This document shows positions 8,848-17,601 of a DNA stretch of 64,000 nt, piece by piece. The DNA comes from Myxococcaceae bacterium JPH2. Its GTDB lineage: Bacteria > Myxococcota > Myxococcia > Myxococcales > Myxococcaceae. Below the pieces are notes generated by a model that was not told the DNA's origin, did not search any database, and saw nothing but the letters and a program-made list of their open reading frames with translations. The stretch lies in assembly GCA_016458225.1 (NCBI GenBank), contig JAEMGR010000005.1, forward strand, positions 893,577-957,576. Direction: 5' to 3'. Made by a program: the position numbers and the translations under genes. Numbering within the stretch: the stretch's first letter is position 1; the number at the start of each line of letters is the position of its first letter.

Positions 8848-8863
8848 GGCAATGCGTGTGCCA
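8848..8863 (-). promoter_or_regulatory. Sigma-54 (-24/-12) promoter for the CxxCH/DUF1501 operon
   Basis: Read on the minus strand the sequence is TGGCACACGCATTGCC, matching the RpoN consensus TGGCACRNNNNTTGCW at all but the last position, including the GG and GC core. The -12 GC falls at 8850-8849, so transcription should start near 8838, almost on top of the annotated ATG at 8835. Confidence 0.7.
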
Positions 8864-8929
8864 CGCGGATTCGCGCCCGCCAGCAGGTCGCGCTCACTCG
8901 GGAGACGCGCGCGGCGGCGAATGGGGAGC

Positions 8930-8980
8930 CTGGGGGCGCACGGGGACTGCCCCCACCAACCTGGGGCCTGCGCCCCCCAG
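8930..8980. repeat. Inverted repeat between divergent sigma-54 promoters
   Basis: CTGGGGGCGCA (8930-8940) faces TGCGCCCCCCAG (8969-8980), complementary apart from one extra base, with a 28-base centre. It lies between the two divergent -24/-12 promoters, where an enhancer-binding activator would bind. A binding-site role is inference. Confidence 0.45.
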
Positions 8981-9082
8981 CTTCGAAAATCGCGGGGGGT
9001 CGCGACCGCTCTTGGGACGACTCATCCCAGGCTCGGTCAGCGTGAGCGTGCGCCGCGCCGCCTTCCCCGAGGAGGTGGCCCA

Positions 9083-9098
9083 TGGCATGGGCGTTGCT
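9083..9098 (+). promoter_or_regulatory. Sigma-54 (-24/-12) promoter for the orphan permease
   Basis: TGGCATGGGCGTTGCT matches the RpoN consensus at 15 of 16 positions (T for C at position 6), with intact GG and GC cores. The predicted start near 9109 leaves a 25-base leader containing GAAGGGG (9117-9123) before the ATG at 9134. Confidence 0.7.
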
Positions 9099-9133
9099 CT
9101 TCCGAGCCATCTCTCCGAAGGGGATTCCGCGCC

Positions 9134-11578
9134 ATGATGAGCACGCTGGTCCAGGACCTACGCTTCGCGCTGCGCGCCCTGCTCAAGAACCGTGTCTTCA
9201 CGGTGGTCGCGGTGGTGACCCTGGCCCTGGGGATTGGCGTGAACACCGCCATCTTCACGGTGGTCGATGCCACGCTGCTGCGGCCGCTCCCCTACCCGGA
9301 GCCCGACCGACTCGTCGACCTCTGGGAGATCCGCCCGCTGAGTGGTGAGTTCGGGCGCTCCCAGGCGTCCTATCCCAACTTCCTCGACTACCAGTCGCAG
9401 ACGGAGCTGTTCTCGTCGTTCGGCGCCTACCTCGGCAACCAGCAGCTCGTGGCGATGGGCAGCGGGGCGGCGGAGATGCTCCCCTTCGCGATGGTGTCGG
9501 GGGACTTCTTCAAGACCCTGGGGACCCGCCCCACGCTGGGCCGGCTCCTCAACGCGGAGGACGACCAAGACGGCGCCGAGCGCGTGGCGGTCATCAGCCA
9601 CGGCATGTGGCAGCGGCGCTTCGGTGGGAAGACGGACGTGGTCGGCAAGACGTTCTCCCTGCGCGGCGCCGTCTACAGCATCGTGGGCGTCGTGAGCCCC
9701 GAGTACCAGTTCGCGCTCGCGAGTCCCGTGGAGGCGTGGGTTCCCCAGCGGAACCTGCTCCCCGAGGACATGAAGACGCGGCGAAGCCTGCGCTGGGTGA
9801 AGGTGATTGGCCGGCTGGCGCCGGGCGTGAGCCAGGAGCTGGCGCAGACGAAGCTGCGCGAGCTGGCGTCGCGGCTCGCCACCGAGTACCCCGCCGCCAA
9901 CACGCACCTGTCCATCGAGCTGACGCCGCTGCGCGACGAAGTCGTGGGCTCCGTGCGTCCGCTGTTGTTGCTCATGCTGGGCGCGGTGGGGCTGGTGCTG
10001 CTCATCGCGTGCGGCAACGTGGCCAACCTGATGCTCGCGCGCGCGGCGTCGCGGCAGCGCGAGATGGCCATCCGACAGGCGCTCGGCGCGGGTCGGGGGC
10101 GGCTGGTGCAGCAGCTCCTCACCGAGAGCCTCCTGCTCGCCGTCTTTGGCGGGTGTCTGGGATTGCTGTGCGCGCAGTGGGGACTCGAGGTCCTGCTGTC
10201 CGCCATCCCGGAGCAGCAGCTGGCGGTCATGCCCTATCTGCGCGAGCTTTCATTGGATGGTCGGGTCCTGGGCTTCACGGCCGGCGTCTCCATCCTGACG
10301 GGCGTGTTGTTCGGATTGGTGCCGGCGCTCACGGGCTCTCGCGCGGACGTGCGGGGCGCGCTCCAGGCCGCGGCGCCGAACGCGAGCGGCAGCGCACGGA
10401 GCAAGCTGCGGCGAGCGCTCGTGGTGGGCGAGGTCGCGCTGGCGCTCATGCTGCTCGTGGGCGCGGGCCTGTTGCTCAAGAGCATGACGCGGATGATGGC
10501 GGTGGACCCCGGCTTCGAGCGCCAGGACCTGCTCACGGGCTACCTGATCATGCCCCAGGGAAAGTACCAGGGCCCGGGCGAGGCGAGCGACCTCATGGCG
10601 CGGCTGGTGGATCAACTCCAGGCGCGGCCGGACGTGCAGGGCGCCGCCTTCGTGTCTCGGCTGCCGCTCAGCAACGGGGGCAACACCGCGCGCTACGTCA
10701 TCCTCGGCCGGCCGCCCGCGGCGCCCGGACAGGACAACGAGGCGTTCTTCCGCACGGTGTCGACGGGCTACTTCCAGACGCTCAAGGTGCCCCTGGTGCG
10801 CGGGCGCTTCTTCGCGCAGACGGATGGGACGGACGCGCCCAAGGTGGTCATCATCAATCAGGCGCTGGCGGCGCGGCTGTTCCCGGGCCAGGACCCGGTG
10901 GGCCAGAGCCTGCGCCTGACCTATTCGCCGACCCAGCTCCCGCGCGAAATCGTGGGCGTGGTGGCCAATGAGAACATGGAGAGCCTGGACGCCGTGGCCT
11001 CGCCGGCCATGTACGTGCCCATCGCGCAGGATGATCCGGACAACGCGTTCCTCGCGGTGCGCATGCGACGGGGCGCGACGGGCATGGCGGCCGCGGTGCT
11101 CGCCACGGTGAAGGCGGAGAACCCGGAGCTGGTGCTGGTGGACGTGCGCACGCTGGACGAGCGCGTGGAGACCTCCTCCTCGGTGTTCCTGCGCCGCTAC
11201 CCCACGTTGGTGGTGGGCGCGTTCGCCTCGGTGGCGCTGCTGCTGGCGCTGGTGGGCGTGTATGGCGTCATCGCGTACTCCATCGCGCAGCGGACGCGCG
11301 AAATCAGCATCCGCCTGGCCCTGGGCGCGCGGCGAGTCGACGTGCTCTCGATGGTGGTGCGCGAGGGCGCGGGCATGGCGCTGATGGGCGTGGGGCTCGG
11401 GTTGGTCGGCGCGTTGGCGCTGGGCCGGGTGCTCCAGCGGCTCCTGTTCGGCGTGGACGCGAGCGACCCGCTGGTGCTCGCGGGCGGCGCGGTGCTGCTG
11501 GTGCTCATGGCCGTGCTGGCCAGCTACCTGCCCGCGCGGCGTGCCTCGCGCGTGGAACCGGCTGAAGCGCTGCGCTGA
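9134..11578 (+). CDS. Duplicated orphan ABC permease (ADOP/MacB-FtsX type)
   Basis: The 814-residue protein has the typical start of the acidobacterial duplicated orphan permeases (ADOP): [20 protein letters not shown] then a membrane segment and [20 protein letters not shown]. It carries two copies of the MacB periplasmic core plus FtsX domain. The first FtsX-like block ([20 protein letters not shown]) is near residues 280-400, and the second ends with [19 protein letters not shown]. About eight membrane segments are expected. No ATPase gene is adjacent, so it must use a distant MacB-like ATPase or act without one. The ATG at 9134 (a second ATG follows directly) is chosen because of GAAGGGG ten bases upstream; frames opening further left would span the promoter. 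Transcription is probably RpoN-dependent. Confidence 0.9.
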   Translation: MMSTLVQDLRFALRALLKNRVFTVVAVVTLALGIGVNTAIFTVVDATLLRPLPYPEPDRLVDLWEIRPLSGEFGRSQASYPNFLDYQSQTELFSSFGAYLGNQQLVAMGSGAAEMLPFAMVSGDFFKTLGTRPTLGRLLNAEDDQDGAERVAVISHGMWQRRFGGKTDVVGKTFSLRGAVYSIVGVVSPEYQFALASPVEAWVPQRNLLPEDMKTRRSLRWVKVIGRLAPGVSQELAQTKLRELASRLATEYPAANTHLSIELTPLRDEVVGSVRPLLLLMLGAVGLVLLIACGNVANLMLARAASRQREMAIRQALGAGRGRLVQQLLTESLLLAVFGGCLGLLCAQWGLEVLLSAIPEQQLAVMPYLRELSLDGRVLGFTAGVSILTGVLFGLVPALTGSRADVRGALQAAAPNASGSARSKLRRALVVGEVALALMLLVGAGLLLKSMTRMMAVDPGFERQDLLTGYLIMPQGKYQGPGEASDLMARLVDQLQARPDVQGAAFVSRLPLSNGGNTARYVILGRPPAAPGQDNEAFFRTVSTGYFQTLKVPLVRGRFFAQTDGTDAPKVVIINQALAARLFPGQDPVGQSLRLTYSPTQLPREIVGVVANENMESLDAVASPAMYVPIAQDDPDNAFLAVRMRRGATGMAAAVLATVKAENPELVLVDVRTLDERVETSSSVFLRRYPTLVVGAFASVALLLALVGVYGVIAYSIAQRTREISIRLALGARRVDVLSMVVREGAGMALMGVGLGLVGALALGRVLQRLLFGVDASDPLVLAGGAVLLVLMAVLASYLPARRASRVEPAEALR

Positions 11579-12130
11579 GGTCGGGAGTGCCGCCGGGGCC
11601 CTTGACGCGCGGAAAGCCGAAGAGTCGTTCCACTGCGCCACAGGCATGAAGCGAAGCCCTTCGGGTGGTAGCTCCAATGCCATCACTCGCCCAACCACGG
11701 AGCGCTCGCGGTCCACACACGCGAGTCTCTGACAGAAGCAGAGGGGTCAGTAACGCAGCACCTGCTCTCTCATGCTGGCGTCTGGCGGAATGAACTGTAC
11801 GCCCTGGAGTGCAGCAACTCCAAGGCGTCTTTCCACCGAGAAGAGGCCACCGGCCGCGGAAGGCGGTGATGGCCGACCAGAACCGAAGCAGGGTGAACCG
11901 GCTCACCAAGACGGAGCCTCACTGGCGCAGCAATCACAACCGGATTCACCCTGAGAACTGGGAGAGAGCCATGGCCCAGACCAGAAGCGGGTGGTTCTGG
12001 GAACGGACCTCGACGCTCGACTCCAATGAATGGTCACGCTGCCCGGAATCATCTCGGCAGAGCGGAGCGTCATTGCCTACTCGTTCGTCGGTACTGGATG
12101 GAGGCGAGATCCTCCGCCGAGAGGGAATGC
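11579..12130. other. Gene-poor, GC-poorer intergenic region
   Basis: About 550 bp with no convincing gene. Short open frames occur in several phases, none with both a good start signal and a recognisable product. Base composition is visibly lower in G+C and lacks the strong third-position bias of its neighbours. It may be a decayed gene or an insertion scar, but no terminal inverted repeats or transposase motifs were found. Confidence 0.5.
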
Positions 12131-12568
12131 TCAGTATTTCTGCCACGTCAACACGTAGGTGGAAATCTCCAGCGGCGTTTCGGTGAACTGGACCACTCCG
12201 CCACCAAGGTCCGTCAGGGATACGGCCACTCGATACCAGGTTCCGCTTCCCATGCATTTATCGTAGCGCCGCCCCTCGTAATATCCCGTGCTGATCAGGG
12301 TAAGGTTGTCGAATACGGGCGAGCCGACGGTCCAGCATGGGTGTCCCGACGGGACGGACGTCTTGACCGCGTCGCCACTGGTGTTCATTGCAATCTTCCA
12401 ACTCGGGTCGGCAACGATGTACCAGTTTCCGACAAGCGGATCCCCAGAAGAGAGAATGGCAGAACTCGCGGTGTCGATGCTGTCTTGATTGTTGCTCTCG
12501 ACAGCGGGGCCGCCGCAGGCGGTGGCGAAGAGGGAGAGAGCCGCAATGATGGTGGCTATTGGCTTCAT
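12131..12568 (-). CDS. Small exported lipoprotein, function unknown
   Basis: The 145-residue product begins MKPIATIIAALSLFATACGG, a clear lipoprotein signal peptide with Cys18. The open frame extends 48 codons further upstream, but the ATG at 12568 is chosen because the signal peptide starts there. The mature part looks like a small beta-rich protein (GNWYIVADPSWKIAMN, then TGYYEGRRYDKCMGSGTWYR) with two further cysteines that could form a disulfide. Codon use is less GC-extreme than in the flanking genes, suggesting recent acquisition or relaxed selection. I do not recognise the family. Confidence 0.75.
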   Translation of the reverse strand: MKPIATIIAALSLFATACGGPAVESNNQDSIDTASSAILSSGDPLVGNWYIVADPSWKIAMNTSGDAVKTSVPSGHPCWTVGSPVFDNLTLISTGYYEGRRYDKCMGSGTWYRVAVSLTDLGGGVVQFTETPLEISTYVLTWQKY

Positions 12569-13095
12569 GCTGTGAACCCCATTCGAGATGTGAAGCCGTC
12601 GAACTGACCGGTATTTAGCATTTAGCATGGTAATCTCATTTGTGAGCATGAAAAGAGCGGGCGCTGGAATGCTTGCCGAAGGGAGGGGGAGTCTTTGCTT
12701 CCCCACTGCCAAAAATCAGACCGTGCCGACCGACGTGCGACCCCATCCTTGTGCGGCACGCGGCCGCGGACGTCCCAGGCAACAAGGCCGCCGATAGGTT
12801 TCCGTCCAACCGCTCTGGAAGTGCTCTTGCGAGGCTATGAGCGCTTCCGGGAGATTGGCGGGCGCTCGGCGCATTGTCCTCTTCGGTGAGCATCAAGGCG
12901 GGCCTCGCTCGCGTCCCCCACGCCGCGACGTCGCCTCGCCGAGTCTGGCCCCACGTAACGAATGCCGCGCAAGGAACACTTCCGCTCAGGGTGTGCGTCA
13001 AGGAGATGGCAGACAATGTAGACGCTGCCCCGAAGGGTCGACCCTGAGGCCTCTCTCGGCAGCGCATGTCGGCGGGGTCGGCATAGAGTGGCGCC
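12569..13095. other. Non-coding region upstream of lipoprotein and oxidoreductase
   Basis: About 530 bp separate the divergent starts. The left part is AT-rich and contains a tandem ATTTAGC repeat; it probably holds the promoter of the small lipoprotein. The right part is GC-rich with only weak, signal-less open frames. No RNA gene or mobile-element end was recognised. Confidence 0.5.
12613..12626. repeat. Tandem 7-bp repeat ATTTAGC x2
   Basis: ATTTAGC occurs twice in tandem 45 bp upstream of the lipoprotein ATG. On the transcribed strand it reads GCTAAATGCTAAAT. It is one of the most AT-rich spots in the window and may overlap a -10 region or an operator. Confidence 0.45.
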
Positions 13096-15312
13096 ATGCC
13101 CTCTTCCTCCGAGCCTCAGGTCCACTTCCGTGCCTGCAACCTCTGCGAGGCCATGTGTGGCATTCGCATCGAGGTTCGCGACGGCCGCGTCCACTCCATC
13201 CGTGGCGATGACGAGGACCCCTTCAGCCGAGGCCACATCTGCCCCAAGGCCCTCGCGCTCCGGGACCTGCACGAGGACCCCGACCGCCTTCGCCACCCCA
13301 TGCGCCGCACCGCCTCGGGCTGGGAGCCCGTTGGCTGGGATGAGGCGCTCGACGATGTGGCCCACCGGCTCCATGCCCTGCAACAAGAGCACGGCAACGA
13401 CACGGTCGGCGTCTACCTGGGCAATCCCAACGTCCACAACCTCGGCGCCATGATGTTCGCGCCCGAGATGGTGCGCTCCCTCCATACGCACAACCGCTTC
13501 TCCGCCACGTCCGTCGATCAGCTCCCGCACCAGCTCTCGGCCTACCTCATGTTCGGGCACCAGCTCCTCGTGCCCATCCCAGACATCGACCACACCCGGT
13601 ACATGCTCATCCTTGGCGCCAATCCGTTGGCCTCGAATGGCAGCATGATGACCGCGCCCGATGTCCGCGCTCGCCTGCGCGCCATCCAGCAGCGTGGCGG
13701 TCGCGTCGTCGTCGTGGATCCGCGCCGCACGGAGACCGCTCGCATCGCGGACCAACATGTCTTCATCCGCCCAGGCACCGATGCGCTCGCCCTCCTCGCC
13801 CTGCTTCATGTGGCCCTCGTGGAGAACCCGCCGCGACTGGGCCGGCTCGCGGAGTTCGTGGACGGGTTGGACGTGGTGCGCGAACAGGTCCGCGACTTCA
13901 CGCCCGAGCGCGTCGCTCCGCATACCGGCGTGGACGCGGACACCTTGCGCGCGCTGGCTCGTGACTTCCTCGCCGCGGACGGGGCCGTCTGCTACGGCCG
14001 CATGGGCCTGTCCACCCAGCCCTTCGGCGCCCTCTGCCAATGGCTCATCACCGTCCTCAATATCGTGACGGGCAACCTGGATCGCGAGGGCGGCGCGCTC
14101 TTCACTCGGCCTGCCTTTGACCTGGTGGGCGGTCCGCGCGCGCTCGGCCTGGGGCGCGGCAGCCTGGGGCGATGGAAGAGCCGGGTGCGCGGCCTGCCTG
14201 AGTTCGCCGGCGAGCTGCCCGTGGCCGTGCTCTCCGAGGAGATCCTCACCGAGGGCCCCGGGCGCATCCGCGCGCTCGTCACCGTGGCGGGCAACCCCGC
14301 GCTGTCCACGCCCAATGGCGCACAGCTCGAACGCGCGCTGGAGCGGCTCGACTTCATGGTGAGCATCGACCCGTACCTCAACGAGACGACGCGCCACGCG
14401 CACTACATCCTCCCGCCCGTGTCACCGCTGGAGCGCGGCCATTACGACCTCGCCTTCCACATGCTCGCCGTGCGCAACACCGCGCGCTATGCGCCGCCCC
14501 TCTTCCCGCCCGGCCCGGATGCGCTCGAGGACTGGCGCATCCACCTGGAGCTGAAGCGCCGCCTGGACACGCTGCGCCACGGGACTCGGCTGAAGGACAT
14601 GATTGCGTACCACGCCATCAAGCGCATGGGACCCGAGCGCCTGCTCGACGTGGGCCTGCGCATGGGACCGTATGGCGCGCGCTTCCGTCCGTTCCGCCAA
14701 GGTCTCACGCTGGCCAAGCTTCGTGAGCAGCCTCACGGCGTGGACCTGGGCCCGCTCAAGCCCAGCCTCCCGCAGCGACTGCAGCACAAGGACCGTCGCA
14801 TCCGGCTCGCGCCCGAGCCCCTGGTCGCGGACCTGCGGCGGCTGCGCGAGACCTTCCCCGAGGCGCGCGTGTCCTCGCCGCACAACGGAGAGCTGTTGCT
14901 CATTGGCCGGCGTCACCTGCGCGACAACAACTCCTGGCTTCACAACACGCCGGGCCTGGTGAAGGGCAAGCCTCGCTGCACGCTGATGGTGCACCCCGAG
15001 GACGCCTCGCGGCTGGGGCTCGTCGAGGGCGCGGAGGCCCTCGTCACCTCGCGCGTGGGCCGCGTCACGGTGCCGGTGGAGGTGACGGACGACGTGATGC
15101 CGGGCGTGGTGAGCCTGCCCCACGGCTATGGGCATCAACGACCGGGCATCCGCCTCACTGTCGCCGCCCAGCACGCGGGCGCCAGCATCAACGACCTCAC
15201 CGATGACCTCGCCCTGGACGCGGTCAGCGGCAACGCGGCCTTCAGCGGCACGCCGGTGCGGGTGACGAGCGCGGCGGTGACGGGCGTCGGGGCCTCCACA
15301 CCAGCGGCGTGA
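13096..15312 (+). CDS. Molybdopterin-dependent oxidoreductase
   Basis: The 738-residue protein is a DMSO-reductase-family enzyme that binds bis-MGD and one [4Fe-4S] cluster. The cluster ligands are visible at the N-terminus as Cys14, Cys17, Cys21 and Cys49 (CNLCEAMC ... HICPKA). Family landmarks follow: YMLILGANPLASNGS, VVVVDPRRTETA, NIVTGNLDREGG, and a C-terminal MGD-binding domain (LLLIGRRHLRDNNSWLHN, VSLPHGYGH). There is no Tat signal, so the enzyme is probably cytoplasmic. Around the usual Mo-ligand position the sequence is NRFSATSVDQLPHQ, with no Cys or SeCys. Assimilatory-type or formate-dehydrogenase-like enzymes are alternatives; the substrate is unknown. No partner subunit is adjacent. 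Its last 71 bp overlap the opposing membrane-protein gene. Confidence 0.92.
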   Translation: MPSSSEPQVHFRACNLCEAMCGIRIEVRDGRVHSIRGDDEDPFSRGHICPKALALRDLHEDPDRLRHPMRRTASGWEPVGWDEALDDVAHRLHALQQEHGNDTVGVYLGNPNVHNLGAMMFAPEMVRSLHTHNRFSATSVDQLPHQLSAYLMFGHQLLVPIPDIDHTRYMLILGANPLASNGSMMTAPDVRARLRAIQQRGGRVVVVDPRRTETARIADQHVFIRPGTDALALLALLHVALVENPPRLGRLAEFVDGLDVVREQVRDFTPERVAPHTGVDADTLRALARDFLAADGAVCYGRMGLSTQPFGALCQWLITVLNIVTGNLDREGGALFTRPAFDLVGGPRALGLGRGSLGRWKSRVRGLPEFAGELPVAVLSEEILTEGPGRIRALVTVAGNPALSTPNGAQLERALERLDFMVSIDPYLNETTRHAHYILPPVSPLERGHYDLAFHMLAVRNTARYAPPLFPPGPDALEDWRIHLELKRRLDTLRHGTRLKDMIAYHAIKRMGPERLLDVGLRMGPYGARFRPFRQGLTLAKLREQPHGVDLGPLKPSLPQRLQHKDRRIRLAPEPLVADLRRLRETFPEARVSSPHNGELLLIGRRHLRDNNSWLHNTPGLVKGKPRCTLMVHPEDASRLGLVEGAEALVTSRVGRVTVPVEVTDDVMPGVVSLPHGYGHQRPGIRLTVAAQHAGASINDLTDDLALDAVSGNAAFSGTPVRVTSAAVTGVGASTPAA

Positions 15313-16303
15313 GCGCACCGGCCAGGACGAAGCCGGCCTGCACCGTGTGCGCCAGCAGCGCGATGGACATGGCGCGCGCGGTGGTGGTGCCCAGCGCGCC
15401 CGCCGCCAGCGAGAACGCGCCATCCGTGACGCCCACCTGCCCCGGCACGAGCGACCCCAGCGCCAACGCCACCAGGTAGAGGCCCTGCGCGAAGAAGGCC
15501 TGCACCGCGCTCGCGTCGATGCCCACCGCGTGCGCCAGGACCGCGTACTGCATCACCTGGAGCGAGCGGCTGCACATGAAGGCCAGCATGGGACGCCAGG
15601 GCAAGAGCGGGCCCGAGCACGCTGAGTCCTGGAACACCTCCGTCTGCGAGGCCCAACGCTGACGCCGCCGCAGCAGCCACGCGCCCAGCCTCCTCGCACG
15701 CATGCAGGCGCGCACGCCCAACGAGGTGAGCAGCAACACCGTGCCATGGATGAGCATGGCGATGGTGAAGGCAGACACCCCCGTCATGAGGAAGGAGGCA
15801 TACGCGCACGGAAAGGAGATGAGCCCACCCGCCCCCAGCGACGCCGCCTGCGCGGTGGCCGCCGCGGATGAAGCCGCCGCGCCCCCCGTGTAGGGCGTGA
15901 CGAGCGCGGCCTTGGTGGCCTCCGCCGCGGCTCGGCCCGCGGGCGCCATGCTGGACACGGCGGTCCCAATGAGCTGCGCGCGCGCCAGCACCGACACCGG
16001 GATGAGGCGCGCCCGCGGTCCATGCGCCAACCAGGTGGCCGAGGCATCCAGCGCCTGCCGTCCCACCTCGATGAGCGCCACCCACGGCAGCCACGGCGCG
16101 GCTTCCTTCAGCGCGAGCCCCAGCTCGCTCGGGCCCGCGCGGTGCACCAGCATGGCCAGCATGCCCAGGCCCAGCAGCGCGAAGAGGATCCTCACTCCCA
16201 CGACGAGCCGGAGTCGCCAGGAGCCACCGACCAGCGCTCGCCCCGGCCCCGCCTCGCCTATCCCGGGCCCGACCACGGCCGCGTCCTGGCGCGCGTCTCT
16301 CAC
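15242..16303 (-). CDS. Lysylphosphatidylglycerol synthase TM / flippase-like protein
   Basis: A 353-residue polytopic membrane protein of the UPF0104/LPG_synthase_TM type, with about seven or eight hydrophobic segments (LFALLGLGMLAMLVHRAG, ALALGSLVPGQVGVTDGAFS, MSIALLAHTVQAGFVLAGAL). The family motif region PGQVGVTDG is present. Related proteins include the membrane half of MprF and AglD-type proteins, which flip or modify lipids; no catalytic soluble domain is attached. A GTG start at 16303 is chosen because GAGGAGGG lies directly upstream; the frame stays open much further but without a start signal. The 3' end overlaps the molybdopterin enzyme gene tail-to-tail by 71 bp. Confidence 0.8.
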   Translation of the reverse strand: MRDARQDAAVVGPGIGEAGPGRALVGGSWRLRLVVGVRILFALLGLGMLAMLVHRAGPSELGLALKEAAPWLPWVALIEVGRQALDASATWLAHGPRARLIPVSVLARAQLIGTAVSSMAPAGRAAAEATKAALVTPYTGGAAASSAAATAQAASLGAGGLISFPCAYASFLMTGVSAFTIAMLIHGTVLLLTSLGVRACMRARRLGAWLLRRRQRWASQTEVFQDSACSGPLLPWRPMLAFMCSRSLQVMQYAVLAHAVGIDASAVQAFFAQGLYLVALALGSLVPGQVGVTDGAFSLAAGALGTTTARAMSIALLAHTVQAGFVLAGALTPLVWRPRRPSPPRSSPAPACR

Positions 16304-16585
16304 CGTCGCCCTCCTCGCCCATCGCGCCCCCGGCCCCCGGGGTCGTGGTGAAGGTGCGCAGCCCCGCCACTCCTGGCGAGGGGGGACCCCGAGCACACGA
16401 CCCCTGTCCGCCGGGTGCGTCACCTGGAGGACAACACCAGGGCCCTGGGGCTCCAGGCACCCCGCACGGGCCCGCACGTCCGCATGGGAACGTCGCGCGG
16501 AGAACGCGGCGCGCGCGGCTCGGCAGCCGCGACGAACGTGGCTAGGGTGCGGCCCGAGACGGCAGGACGAACGCGGGAGCGACAC

Positions 16586-17572
16586 ATGAAAGCGGTGCGG
16601 TTCTCGGCCTTCGGGCCCCCCAAGGACGTGGCCCAGCTCGTGGACGAGGCGCGCGAGGCCCTCAAGCCCGGCGAGGCGCGAGTCGCGGTGCTCGCCACGC
16701 CCATCAATCCCTCGGACCTGCTCACCCTCACCGGTGAGTACGGCATGCTGCCCAAGCTGCCCGCCACGCCCGGCAACGAGGGCGTGGGCCGCGTCGTCGA
16801 AGTCGAGGACTCGGACGCGGTGTCCCCCGGCGACCTGGTGTTCCTGCCCACCGGCGCGGGCACGTGGCGCACGCACCTCACCGCGAAGGCGGCGGAGCTG
16901 TTGCCCGTGCCGCCGGGCCTGGACCTCATCCAGGCCTCCATGATGGCCATCAACCCGCCCACCGCCTACCTCATGCTGCGGCAGTTCGTGACGCTCCAGC
17001 CCGGAGACTGGGTCATCCAGAACGCGGCCAACTCCGCGGTGGGGCGCTACCTCATCACCCTGGCGCAGGTGATGGGCGTGAAGACGGTGAACGTGGTGCG
17101 CCGCGAGTCCCTGGCCGCCGAACTCAAGGCCCAGGGCGCGGACGTGGTGCTGACCGACACGGACGAGCTGCCCCAACAGGTGAAGGACGCCACGCGCGGC
17201 GCCAAGGTGCGCCTGGGCATCGACGCGGTGGGTGGAGACTCCACGCGACGGCTGGGCGACTCGCTGGCCACGGGCGGCGTGGTGGTGAACTACGGCGCCA
17301 TGAGCGGCAAGGGCCCCAAGCTGTCCGCGGCGGCCTCCATCTTCAAGGACATCTCCCTGCGCGGCTTCTGGCTGGTGCGCTGGATGCGGAACGCCTCGCG
17401 CGAGGAGCAGAACGCCACCTTCGCCCGGCTCGCAGAGCTGATGTCCGTGGGCACGCTGCAGACGACGGTGGACGGCACCTTTCCGCTGGAGCGCATCCAC
17501 GACGCACTCCAGCGCGCGATGGAGGAAGGCCGCAACGGCAAGGTCATCCTCACCCCGAACCCCGCGACCTGA
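16586..17572 (+). CDS. MDR-family oxidoreductase, trans-2-enoyl-CoA reductase-like
   Basis: The 328-residue protein belongs to the medium-chain dehydrogenase/reductase superfamily. The substrate-side motif [13 protein letters not shown] followed by [12 protein letters not shown], and the cofactor-side motif [15 protein letters not shown], match the zinc-free MECR/ETR1 group, which reduces trans-2-enoyl thioesters with NADPH. No zinc-ligand cysteines are visible. Start ATG 16586 follows a GGGAGC ribosome site. It lies 29 bp upstream of the SDR gene on the same strand, so the two probably form an operon. A general quinone-reductase-like activity is the alternative. Confidence 0.85.
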   Translation: MKAVRFSAFGPPKDVAQLVDEAREALKPGEARVAVLATPINPSDLLTLTGEYGMLPKLPATPGNEGVGRVVEVEDSDAVSPGDLVFLPTGAGTWRTHLTAKAAELLPVPPGLDLIQASMMAINPPTAYLMLRQFVTLQPGDWVIQNAANSAVGRYLITLAQVMGVKTVNVVRRESLAAELKAQGADVVLTDTDELPQQVKDATRGAKVRLGIDAVGGDSTRRLGDSLATGGVVVNYGAMSGKGPKLSAAASIFKDISLRGFWLVRWMRNASREEQNATFARLAELMSVGTLQTTVDGTFPLERIHDALQRAMEEGRNGKVILTPNPAT

Positions 17573-17601
17573 GCGCGCGCACGCCCCCAAGGACAGACAC
17601 C

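Noticed and set aside
12636..13097. 153-codon minus-strand frame in the GC-poor island
   Set aside because: No ribosome site, no recognisable domain, spans a composition change; left as non-coding.
12835..14403. Minus-strand frame opposite the molybdopterin oxidoreductase
   Set aside because: Antisense shadow; the plus frame has the four cluster cysteines and MGD motifs.
16304..17590. Upstream in-frame extension of the flippase-like gene
   Set aside because: Overlaps the enoyl reductase gene on the other strand and lacks the GAGGAGGG site found at the GTG 16303 start.
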